Source of the DNA: Styela clava | Taxonomy: Eukaryota > Chordata > Ascidiacea > Stolidobranchia > Styelidae | Direction: 5' to 3' | NCBI RefSeq assembly: GCF_964204865.1 | Contig: NC_135258.1 | Location: 12,515,001 to 12,579,000, forward strand | Length of the DNA stretch: 64,000 nucleotides | Shown: piece after piece, positions 1 to 11,600 of the stretch | Position numbering within the stretch: position 1 is the first letter of the stretch | How the letters are laid out: each line of letters opens with the position of its first letter | Program-made: the position numbers and the translations under genes | The notes under the pieces: generated by a model | Database searches by the model: none | What the model was told of the DNA's origin: nothing | What the model saw: only the letters and a program-made list of their open reading frames with translations

Positions 1-630
1 CGATAGTGAAGAAGTGCACAGACCGCAGAAGAAAGCGATTTCGACGGCGTGATTCGCAGATTAGATTGTCAGTGTGAATCGTGATCCCTGCTGTAACAAT
101 ACTTTATCTACGTTCAATAAGGACCCTCATTGTCTGCGTCCAACTTACGCAGAGAGAAAAATTTCATTTCAAAAAGCAACTTTAACAGAAACAAATACCT
201 TATATTCAAATTTTAAATATATAATCCACAGTTCAGATGATGTTTTATAGGCCCGTTACTCGTTATATAATATGGTACAATTTGAAAGCACGGAAAATGA
301 TAAGGAAAGAAATTAGTCCGCAAGTAAGAATTATCGCCGATCGGTGATTATTATACGGGAATATGTTTCGGGTTTTGTATAACATTTGAATTTACTAAAT
401 CCCAAATTCAGACAATTCATTGCAACTGTATTTTTGAGAAGTAAATATGAAGGTCGACGCATTCTGCTGCGTGCTGAGATCACATTTGCTATATAGTCCG
501 GCAGAATCGGGCCTTAACATTGTTTTGGGACATAAAGTTTTTTTTATTGTTTAGATATAATGTATATGACATATATAATGATACCCAGGTGGGTGTGGAG
601 TATATAATGTTGAACAATTTTTTTTAAGGC
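1..630. other. Left-edge sequence without a recognised gene
   Basis: AT-rich sequence. The first 85 bases are richer in GC and can be read on the plus strand, from base 3, as a short arginine- and lysine-rich tail that ends at a TGA. It could be the end of a last exon whose gene lies outside the window, but nothing supports that beyond an open frame. From about 90 to 630 I see only AT-rich sequence. Confidence 0.3.
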
Positions 631-982
631 GCGGCGGTGTGGCTCAACGGGCTAAGCGTTAGGAATACGCTCGCCACCGCACCTCTAACTACTCTGCGTG
701 GGTTCGCAGGTTCGAATCCCATACAGGGATGGTTATGTGCGAGAGGATTGCTGGACTCCTCGCCGTCGTTGGGTGGTTCACGTAACCGCTGGTCGGTTAC
801 GGCTTCCTCCACCACCAAGTCCATGCTTCCGAAAACAAACAATACAGTAAATCTAATCCCAAACCCGACTTGGAATGGTAACAGGACGAGAGGCCGTGGT
901 TCGCCATATGGATAAGCCGTCTTATCGGCTTTCCTCTCCCCCGGGATAAATATGTAAAATCCTATCCTCCTATCCTATCCTA
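631..982 (+). repeat. tRNA-derived SINE, full-length-looking copy
   Basis: The head (631-720) has an A-box-like block (TGGCTCAACGGGCTA) and a B-box (GGTTCGAATCCC), so it resembles a tRNA with a long variable arm. A tRNA-unrelated body follows, then a 3' end made of short TCCTATCC repeats near 958-982. The head pairs imperfectly and carries a long body, so I read it as a SINE and not a tRNA gene. A shorter minus-strand copy lies at 55407-55548. Weaker relatives of the B-box region occur near 4030, 8240, 11075 and 13300. Confidence 0.75.
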
Positions 983-1003
983 AGTGGATTCAAAGTATTC
1001 GGT

Positions 1004-1140
1004 CCAAGATGGCGCACGACCTGAACATTGTATGTTTACCAGGTTAGGGTTCAGGATGTGCGTCATCTTGGACCGAGATGACGCACATCCTGAACCCTAA
1101 CCTGGTAAACATACAATGTTCAGGTCGTGCGCCATCTTGG
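1004..1140. repeat. Near-perfect foldback (palindromic MITE-like element)
   Basis: Two 65-base arms (1004-1068 and 1076-1140) are exact reverse complements around a 7-base loop, TGGACCG. Imperfect pairing continues outward to about 992 and 1150. The arms contain CCAAGATGGCGCACGACC and AACCTGGTAAACATAC, shared in part with the MITE family at 9975, 11580, 48176, 49836 and 62304. The right flank ends in CTTCAGGAGCGCC, close to that family's terminal repeat. A single strand would form a long hairpin. Confidence 0.85.
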
Positions 1141-1155
1141 TACGAATACTTCAGG

Positions 1156-3360
1156 AGCGCCTTTTTGTTAAAAACAATTATTTCATAACTACATGGTTTA
1201 GTTTCGCATACATAGTAACATTGAATCTCCTTACAATGTCAGAAATTCAATTTCAGTAGAATAAATGGTAGTTTATTTTACTAATACAAGTCAAGATCCA
1301 TCGACAGCATCTAGCCACTTTCTATTGCGCTCTTCAAAATACATTGGCGTTGCCGCGCGCATTTCGTTTTCCTAGTTTAAGCTTAGGGAGTTGGGAAATA
1401 TTTTATCAGTTGAATTGGATTGGAATATTTGACCTCGTCTTTAACTCCGAACCAGGGCATGTAAAACCATCCACTGGTATCTAAAGATGTGTAACGTGTT
1501 TTCTTTTGAAAGAACCGCAACCTTTCAGTGCTGCATTGACTTTGGCAAAATTAATATATATATATATCCTTGTGGAGATAGAAGGTATGCGTATGCGAAA
1601 CCGAAATGTGCATCTGTTATGCCAACATAGTTGAGTCAAACGTTTTGAATACTAATACATCTTTTGTGTATAATTTTATTCCATAGAATTTGTATGCTGT
1701 TCTAAAGAATACTAGTTTCAGCTTTTTCATTCATTCAAACCGCGTGTTGAAAGTAAGTTTTGTAATATTGCGTGTTGGTTTCCAACATCCTTAAATCAGT
1801 GATGCCAGTAAATCTTTAATACAAAAAGATCAGTGACATCTGCAATAAAAACAGCAGTACCCACTCAAATGACAGCTGGGGGATGGATACTCTTAGTATC
1901 TGCTCCATCGCGTGCCTCTTACAGTCTTACCAGTTTACATGAGTGCCAATTGATATCTAAGCTCAGCCAGAGACAAAAAGTTTCGGACTGCAGTTGGCGT
2001 GACGAAAAGTTTTTAAATATATATTCTACAATAAGATTATTTGATTGAATACTACTGAAAGTTCTGCCTTATATGTCTTTCCCCATTGCACTATTCCTTT
2101 ACTGATGTTTGATAATATGACGCTCATCTGACATAGTTCTTAAAGTGTGTAGATGGGTATAATCTTTTCCACGCTGTTCAGATGGGAATGCGCGAATATA
2201 TATAAGAATTGCTAATATTGGTTTGCAATGCGATGAAATCCCATCTTGGCATTTCTGTCTCTCGCAATTGCTGCGTAAACTTCTCGGGGAAGTTCTGTGG
2301 CGTGGTTATCAAATGAAAAATAAAACATGGGAGTATTTTTCCTACTTCTCTACTACTATTAAACCTTGACATTTTGTGAAAACTTTTTTCCATGCAACCT
2401 TTTTTTTAAAACATCCTCAACAACCACAATTAATTCTGTTATTAAACTTCCGAAACAAACACATAAAATCATCAACAGATGCATATCACCAAGTAGATAT
2501 TGCTGAATTGATCTTTATTTTACCATTTTTTCATGTAATTCTTTTTGGTAAACCTGTTATCTATCGTAAATACAGCACATTTGACAATGTTGTAGTGTGA
2601 CTATTTTGGCCTCACATTTTTGATATTTGTAGTTAGAGCTCTTGGGGCTCTGTCAAACAAAGTTACATACAAAATATTGGTTGTAAATTGCAGAACATGA
2701 TCATGTTGTTGGAAGAACTTGGCATTTTACCCGTATATCATTCATTGAGAATATTAATAAAATCATAAAATTTAAAAATCGGTTTTCGTGAAATTTTTGT
2801 TGTAGCTTAATTCCAGGGGCAGCATGACAACAGACAAGAGAAGCACGGTCGCCTCTTTCAGTTTATGACAGAGTTTCTCAAAAGGGGACCCCGTCCTCCT
2901 TGGAGGCCGCTGATCGGTTATCTGGGAGCACGAACCATTAGATGGAAATACGAATATATAATAACAATGTATTTTTATAGAAGAGAAGAAGCAAAAGTGT
3001 TGAGAGTCTTTGGTAGTTTGAAAAGCATTGGCATGGAACATAAGAATGAACTACATTCTTTCCCAGGGATATACTATAAAACGTAGCAATTTTTTCATTC
3101 TTGTTCTCGTGATATCATTATCTTTCACTGCGTCGTCGTGATCATCCCGCTGCATAACAATTCTCGCTAACAAATAATTAACTGTTCTCCACCGGGTGTA
3201 TATCCACTTGGACCACTGGCGACTGCATTAGCAGGCTTGTATTGTTAATTGCAACAAAAACGGGTATTTTGAAATAGTAGGCTACTCTTTATTTTACGCG
3301 TATGTTTCGACAGTATTTCCATATACTGTATATGGGTCGCGACCCAAAGCTGGGCTCAAC
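1156..3360. other. Intergenic, no gene recognised
   Basis: AT-rich sequence with a short TA microsatellite near 1551-1567. Open frames are short, lack recognisable motifs and have no convincing splice partners. A segment near 2865-2945 is less AT-rich but matches nothing I know. Confidence 0.5.
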
Positions 3361-3863
3361 AAATACCTAAAAGTTATTGATTTTATTTTCTATAGGAAAT
3401 TTGGTGCTTGCGTAGTTTGTGCACCAAGATTGCGCACAACCTGAACATAGTATTGTAACAGGTTATGGTTCAGGTTGTGCGTCATTATGATGCACATGTT
3501 TGACGGAAAACACTAATACAAATATCTCAATAAATACCTAAAAGTTATTGATTTTATTTTCTAGTAAATTTGGTGCTTGCGTATTTTGTGCACCAAGATT
3601 GCGCACAACCTGAACATAGTATTGTAACAGGTTATGGTTCAGGTTGTGCGTCATTATGATGCACATGTTTGACGGAAAACACTAATACAAATATCTCAAT
3701 AAATACCTAAAAGTTATTGATTTTATTTTCTAGTAAATTTGGTGCTTGCGTATTTTGTGCACCAAGATTGCGCACAACCTGAACATAGGATTGTAACAGG
3801 TTATGGTTCAGGTTGTGCGTCGTTATGATGCACAGTTTTGACGAAAAAACTAATACAAATATC
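3361..3863 (+). repeat. Three-copy tandem repeat, unit about 170 bp
   Basis: Three head-to-tail copies begin at 3361, 3532 and 3701, each opening with AAATACCTAAAAGTTATTG. Every unit contains CCAAGATTGCGCACAACC followed by AACAGGTTATGGTTCAGG and GTTGTGCGTCATTATG. That core is a diverged relative of the 1004-1140 foldback. Copies are nearly identical: the first has a few extra bases near its start and the third differs at scattered sites near its end. Confidence 0.85.
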
Positions 3864-3965
3864 GAGCTGTAAAAAAAATTGCTCAAGGCTGCAAACTCCA
3901 CACCCATGTAGAAATGATGGGCAATGACCCCAAGATGAATAATCACAAATAAAAAAAAATTTATG

Positions 3966-4090
3966 TTTGAAATCAAACTTGGGCCGAAAAGGTCCCCTTA
4001 TCTGCCGATCTAATAGCGCAACAGATCACACTGTGCGGCTTCGCAGGTTTGAATTACATTACAGGAGAGATGATTACCTGCCAAAGTATT
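3966..4090 (+). repeat. Degenerate tRNA-SINE fragment
   Basis: GGCTTCGCAGGTTTGAATT followed by ACATTACAGG resembles the B-box and the start of the body of the SINE at 631-982. The A-box half is barely recognisable. An old fragment is the simplest reading. Confidence 0.4.
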
Positions 4091-4371
4091 GGTCCACGCG
4101 CATCCTGGTCGGCAGTGTTAACATTCACCATCAAAGCACACATGCGTACAGAGTGTCAGCTTTCGCACCAAGACGGAGTGCAAAATAAATTATCTGCATG
4201 CCATACTTGAAAATCAATAAAAGGAATCACGTAAAACTAAACTTGATTTTCAAACAGCCACAACGAAGGTTAGCTGGTTAACTTGGATGACTATATTTCA
4301 GAAAATCTAAATGTTGTTAGGACGAAAAACGGAATCCAGGTCAAAGGTACAATGATTTCCTCTATCTAACT

Positions 4372-5009
4372 CAGTGGTTCCCAACCTTTTATGGCCCGTG
4401 GCCCCTTTCCGGCGCCTTTTTGCACTCGTGTTCCCCCTGTTTGCCATTCCGAAAAAACTAAACATGTTGGATTGTATTATGTACCAGATACGGTAGGTTG
4501 TGGCAAATTCAACTAGGAGTGAAGAAGCTTTCTTGCTAAGTAGTGGGTAAAAATCAGATATGCCACTTCATAGCTGCACTCATTAGCTACGTAGGTTTTT
4601 CCTCCGACAGAAACCCGAACTTGGTCAATGTTGCTTTCTTGTCAAATCTAACTCGCTTGGCCAAGAAGCCAAGCCAAGAAACCGTCAACGTCTTTCACTT
4701 GGGGATGATTTTTGTCACGGTGGTTTTGGAATTTAGATGGACTTAATGATTCATTTATCATTACGAACGAGCAATGGAGGCATTGAACCGATTGAATTCT
4801 ATGTCATCTCGATTTACTTTTGTAACACCAAAGCCAATGTAACTGTGGTCCCATTTTGGGCATTGGGAATTCACAAATGGGTTTTTGCGTCTATGATAAG
4901 ATAGCAAAGGTTATCTCGCAGTCTAGTGAAACCGCCCTTTATGATGAATTGTGTCGTGCCCCCCCCTCCCCCCTGAACTGCTTCGTGTCCCCCTGGTTGG
5001 GAACCGCTG
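4372..5009 (+). mobile_element. Non-autonomous hAT element, 638 bp
   Basis: Ends are CAGTGGTTCCCAACC and, inverted on the right, CAGCGGTTCCCAACC, typical of hAT transposons. The 8-bp target-site duplication is exact: ATCTAACT at 4364-4371 and 5010-5017. The interior has only short open frames and no transposase motif, so the copy must have been mobilised in trans. Runs of C in the right subterminal part (4960-4995) are striking. Confidence 0.9.
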
Positions 5010-5017
5010 ATCTAACT

Positions 5018-5696
5018 AGTTATATAGACGTCTCCACTTCTGCCAAATCCTTAGGAAATAGTTTGTGCATAGATCGGTCGCTTTCAACATCACCAGGAAT
5101 CCCAGAAACCAATAGCGTTGGATGAACGACAAAATAGACTCCAGATTTATAACTTTTCCTGACAGAGACTATATGCGATAGTTAGTCAAACCAGCATTGA
5201 TTACAGACCGCTCATCAAAAACTTAACACATCCACACAACCTCCAGAATGTTTCAGAAAAGAAACAACATGCATATACAAAAGTTGGGAACATTTATTAC
5301 AGGCAATGAGAATGACACTTTTTAATACATTTACTCCTGGCAGTACATTTTTCAATGATATTAACCCATGGAAACATATTTAGATATGATTAATTTTCAA
5401 AGTAAACAAATATCAATCCTGCTTGCTAAAAATGAGCTTACAATCTGTGACTTCAGTGTATTACAACCAAATTTTTCAAAGAAACAGTGGCATAAGTTTA
5501 TCAAAGAGTTTTCAACAACTCAGAAGGACCATATATGGTTTTAGTTTCAATTCCATTTTTAGTTGTAACCAAAACAATGGTATTCCATTCTACAAGTTTG
5601 AGATGTAATTTACATTCTTGATTGTGTGTGTGTGTACTATAACATACTTAAATAACTCTAGTCTATGATTGATCAACTGCATTCTGGGCAATGAAA
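5018..5696. other. Region 3' of MCMBP, including its likely 3' UTR
   Basis: Lies just past the MCMBP stop codon when read on the minus strand. An AATAAA-type signal on that strand near 5288-5294 is a candidate polyadenylation signal. A short GT microsatellite sits near 5622-5634. I see no further coding sequence. Confidence 0.4.
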
Positions 5697-8600
5697 TCAT
5701 GAGCCGTTAAATTGGCTTGTACAGGTAGAGCCAGTTAAACGCTCTTTACGTTTCACTTCCAATGCTTTCACTCTCTCCCATCTTTGATGACTTAAATTCT
5801 GTTGTCCAACACTTATACTCAGCAATCGTGCAAGAACCAACCAGGCATGTAAATCATCCGCAGTCACCCCATTTGGGTCTTGTCGTCTGGCCGACACAAA
5901 GTCATCTTGAATCGTCTGAAATATAAAAAAAAAATGATATTTTATTGTCCAGGAGCAAAGCCAAAGTCCAGGTGATTGTTTTTTGTTGGGGAGGTGTTTT
6001 CACACATTTACTCTGAACAAGGCTCTGTAGAACCATCCACTACTATTTTTGGGGAAGACAGGGTCAATCAACATTGTTGCATTATCTACCAATTTACTAC
6101 ATTACCCCGGGTGAGGTGGTGGGCTACAAAGATCTTTACCACGCAAGCTGATATAGTTACTTTTAATTTTCTAACTACTGTCCGCATTATGACACCACCT
6201 AATTATTCAATTGGAGTTCACACACTGACAATATGATTTACTTCAAGTACTGATAAATGAAGACTATCAAATCTAGTTACATTGCCCATTTTCTCTACTT
6301 CACACAGTAAACAAATTTTTCAAGCATGTTTAAAAGTCTTCAATATATGGTAAATTTAAGAATTTGTTTAACAATTTACCTTTGTCATTTCTTGAGTCAA
6401 TTCATAATCCATTAGTTTTATAAATGATATGAAGGATCTGCTTTTATTTAAAAATTCCATAGGACATTGAGAACAGAACGATGCAAAATATTCTTCTATA
6501 TTTCCTGGGAATCCATCTTTCGGTTTCAACTCAATCTAAATGAAAAGTAAGCTTTAACTCTATGAATTAAGTACAATTTCATTGGTAATGAGAAATCAAT
6601 GATCTAATTTAATTTTTCTTATAGATATATAATACAAATAGGTATTGTCAGTTGGATAAGTTTAGCATGGAACTTGTGATGTCTTCATCCAACAGTACCC
6701 TGAGTTTTTTAAGTCATGACGCATTAACTTTCTGTAGTACAAATCATGGCCAAATGAAAAGAAAATTGGACTGTATTAACAATAAATTTGAACAAGATCA
6801 ATATTTATAATATAGGCAAATTAAGGCAACAGGTTTTCTCCATATAAATGACCTGGAGGGGCTGAATATTGGATATTACCAGTCGAACTGCTTTCTCAAC
6901 ATTTTTTGACAGATTTTGATAGCGTAAAGGAAGAAAACCAGGTCTCACAAAAGTAAGGCCCAGTAAATACCATAGTAACCTAAAATTTATACACTTTCAA
7001 TAAGTGGGTATATATAAATTTTCCGAAAGTAGTACAGCATTACAGCTTGACAAAATTTCATAAACTACACAAAAATCTTTTTTTTATACCTGACAATCGC
7101 ATGGTAGCATAGATTTTCCCTCAGATAAGATCAAGACATTGATATCACAATCAAATGATGCTTCATGAAATTGAAAATTGTAATCCACTTTTTGAAAAGT
7201 CAATACATTCTTGAGAGCCTGCAAGAAAATAGTTTTTGTCACAGTTATTTTATACACTCCCATGTCTTTGACTCCAAACAAGGCTCTACATAAGCAGGTA
7301 CTCATGTGTACGAAACTACTATTTTTCATCAGGACCAGAATATCTTGTTCTGGATTGCCTCCCTAAGTTATTACATCCTGGGTAAGGTGGTGCATGGTTT
7401 GAACCCGAGATATTTAACCTGCAATGCAAACAGGTAAATTATATTCTACCTCAAGGCCATCACGTAGAAGTTTCATTCAGCACAAGGATTTAAAAATGTG
7501 CACAAATCCTATATACTTTGAATGTTTCATAAATGTTTTACTTTATATAATAGCTACCTGCACATTTTTCACTCCATTTGCATCCATGGTACCGGGTTTC
7601 AACATGGTTTCATCCAATACAAGATGTGTACCAGTTGATAATTGAAGTATTCCAGAATCTAATCTATTTGTTGAATAATTTTTCGTTGGTATGAACTTCC
7701 CTTCATTCAATTTATCAATTGACATAGGTAAGTAATAGAGCTAAAAATACAATGTTATATAATGGAATAAAATAGACCAAAATTTTAACGAAATTTTCAA
7801 CATGATATGTTTTGATTGGTGTGCCAATGTGCAGCCGCGTGTTCCTTTCAAGCACAACAACTAACTAATTATAGATTACCGTATATCAAAATTGCAGTAT
7901 ATTGTTATATAATTTTCCGTTAATATTACCCGTTTCCCAATAAATCAAAAAAACATTTAAGTTATCACTATTCCTTAACATAGAAAGTTTTACACATGCG
8001 CACAAGTCAGATAATTCCCTGATAAAAGCAAAGTTTGATAATTATTTTTCATTTCTTATTTCCATTTCAATATTTTCATCACATAAAACCACATATAAAA
8101 GAATGTTTAACTCAGAGAGCAAGATGTCAATTTTGCATAACTCGAATCAGTCAAACAACGGCCTCATGGAGTCATGGTAGATCCATAGTGCAAAGCAGTA
8201 TGACCACATTTGCCATGGTTCCACTGATCAGCCTGCGTGGGTTTATTGATTCGAATGCATTCTACCACAAACAAATAAAACTTTCTCACTATCAAGTAGA
8301 AAGATATGAAACAAAGCTTACCTTTGTCACTAAATCTTGTAAAAACTTGGACAAAATCCTAGGATATGTTGAATTTGGTGGAATACCAGAAATATTAAGT
8401 GAAAATTTACCTAAAGCAAGCATGTCTCGCCTGGAATACACCCTGAAATATGAATAAAAATGTACTCATTTTAGGGCGCAGTACAAATCTGAGGCAAAAC
8501 TGATATTAGATTTAGCAGCCCCAAACTTACCATACTTTCTCAATTAAGCATGGGTTGAGTAAAAAGACACCAGAAAGCAATGGCAAAATTTGAGAAAAAA

Positions 8601-11600
8601 ATGAAACGGTTATCATTCGACCAACCTTGAAATCAAGTGCAACAACAAATATTCAGCAGCAAGTGAATCACCCAACAAAGCTTTTTCAAGTAATCCCAAA
8701 AGACAACTACGAACGGTTGAGGCATCTTTCTGCATCTGAGATCCTGATAGAAGAATATATGATGGTAAACAGATATCTAAAATTAGAATTTTTTCAAAAG
8801 AATCAGCTCATTCGCACTCACTCAAAAGTCAAGAAGACTCTAGTAAAATTAGAATTTTTTCAAAAGAATCAGCTCATTCGCACTCACTCAAAAGTCAAGA
8901 AGACTCATGTCTGAGCAAACTTAGAGTTACCAAGATTAGGACTTGAAACAATTTTACTTTCATCAATTCTATCTACGTTGTCAACTTTACTCAGTCATGT
9001 TTTTTTCCAAATAGATGCGAGAAACAAATAGTATCATACTCTGTTCTGGGAGAATTTCCATAGGAAGAATAGGATTATCATGATTCAATCTCCTCATTGT
9101 TAAAGCATGTAGTCTTGGAACAATTGATGCTGGAGGATGATGGGCTTTCTTTTCTTCTGCATCTCCAACATCCATTTCACACATGCCTGGAATCGAACAA
9201 GGTGGTAAATATTAACAAAATTGTCAGAGACTTCAAAAATGAGCATGTACCTAAAAGTATAGAGCCTATTCAGTGCGACAGGCTCAGTAGAATAGAGGGA
9301 GGGGGATCAGAGCAGAGAAAGAAGTTTTTCTCACTCATTCGATGACTGAACATAGTATGTGTACCAGGTTATGGTTATCAGGTTGTGCGCCATTTTATTG
9401 CACATACTTCTTGAGCGCCCAGAATTATGTGCAGTTATGAGTCTCTTCGTATAAATAGAGTTACTTACCATAAATAATTCAAGCAATTATACATTAACAA
9501 TTGTTCATGTGATCATTGCTGCATACTTGTGAATTTTTAAACATAGAAACTGATCAAAATCAAATTCAGCAAGCATCATCAGCAAGCTATAAGGTTTTCA
9601 ATGATTGAAATTGCTGGCTTGGTCTAACCCAAATTCAAGTTTTTAAATTGCTAACCCGTGAGGTTTACATAGGCTTACCCTTGAGCTATAGTAACACTGA
9701 TGCTTACACATAATATGTAAATCTTGTTCAATGAATGATAGTAAGAGTTATTCAATCACAAAAATCATACCATTTTCTTCATTCGTTTGTGCATCATAGA
9801 TACTTGATAATTCAGGATCGACCGATAATACACCATAAAACTCTATGATTTCATTCACCTTAAAAAGAACAATACCAACATTCCGAATGCAAATTCAAAT
9901 TGCTTTGACTGTAAACATTGCCAATGACGGTGGGTATCATTGTTCAATAAAAACAGTTTTTAAGCAGTTTTTAGGGTGCTCCCGAAGTATGCGAACCAAG
10001 ATGGCGGACATCGGAACGTAACATGGGTAACAGGTTAGAGTTAAGCGATAATTTTTTTCCAATTTTCCTTATTTTAGTCCTATTATCAGTTTGAAGACTA
10101 GCCAAGAGCCTCCCGTAGTATTTATACCTAAAATTATGGCCTAACCCAAACCTAGCACACATATTACATTCCGATGTCCGTCATCTTGGTTCGCATACTT
10201 CGGGAGCCCCGTTTTTAGTTTCAATTTAGTTGCCAATATTCAGACCATTTCTGTCAAAATGCCTGTTGGGAAAAGTTAAGTATAAAGCAAGGCACTAAAA
10301 TTCAACCGCTCTTATCAGAATTGATAATATAATTCTAACTTTTCTAAAAGCCTAGTAATACCTTTTACATTAATTTTAAAAATTCAATCTGATTTATTTA
10401 CCTTAAAATCAGCTGATTCATCATAAACTTTTACGAGACAAACAGGACCGTTTTCATCAGGTAAAGGATGATTCTTGTTCAATGGTTCTGCAGCACTACT
10501 GCTCCTTCCTTGAAGTATAAAAGAAGAATACATAGATCAAATATGGAATCATGTTCAATATATTCACCGCCGATTTCTTATTCTCAAACAGATAACACAA
10601 ATCATAGTAGTGGTTTTATAGGAAAAAAGTAATTTTAATAATCTGTATTCTAAGTTAAAATGAAATAACGAGTAGCATCAATTAGATATTTCAGTTTTAA
10701 TTACTTTTTTACTTTAACTGAAAAGATTGACATCCTCGAAAAGAGATCACCAGACTCACCACCATGAATAATCACAAAGCACCAAGCAGAAATGATTCTA
10801 ATTGAAGAAGAAAAGATTACCTGAATTAGCAGAAGGCTTGGCTCTCTTGTTGCTTCCAAAATCTCTATCACCTTGATCTTTATTGCCTTCTGAAATATCA
10901 TCAAGATATATAATATTATATTTATACATGACCATTATTTTGTGCTAAGGCTTTTGATTCACAAATGGGAAGACATGGGACTGATGGGAGCATCAAAACA
11001 TGTGGGTTTGACGATCTATTGGTTAGAACACTTGGCCTATATTGGTGCCGCAATTCAAAATGCTCGAATTCAAATCTCATGCCCGCCATTTCACCTAGGA
11101 TGTGGTAAATTGAGCGAGAAGAACCGGAAATATTAGAGATATTATAAAAATAGTAGTTGCTTTTGTGTTAGGTGCTGTTTCTACAAAGCCCTGTTTCAGA
11201 TTGAAAGTGTAAAAAACAAGTCCTTAAAAATTACCAAAAGGCATTTACCCCTTTTTATCATTTAGCCACAATCAGTTTATCAATTTCCTGAATAAGACAG
11301 CTTGAAGAGTATGCAATACTAAGTGTAGTGATTATAAAACCATTACATAATAAAAACTACATATGTTAAATTGAATCAAATCACAGGACCAAACAATTAC
11401 ATGTCAAAAACAGATTACCTTCAACAGTCATTGTGTCATCATCTTCATCACGGCTCCTTTTAATTGATTGTCCACTCGTACTTGGTTCTTCCTTGTTTGG
11501 TTTGGTTGAAGTGAACACTGACTTCCATGACTAGAAACAACAAATTTGTTGGGAATAGATAAAAATAGCATACAGAAGAGGCGCTCCAGAAGTATGTGTA

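Noticed and set aside
631-720. A functional tRNA gene
   Set aside because: A- and B-boxes are present but the arms do not pair as a normal cloverleaf, and a SINE body and repeat tail follow. A second copy with the same body end confirms a SINE.
6840-6985. An extra MCMBP exon
   Set aside because: A minus-strand frame with splice-like borders exists, but it does not match the family, and the exons at 7090-7218 and 6380-6535 already join in phase.
8627-8914. Plus-strand protein with a 22-residue peptide repeat
   Set aside because: The first part is antisense to a clear MCMBP exon (8626-8743) and the rest is a duplicated intron segment.
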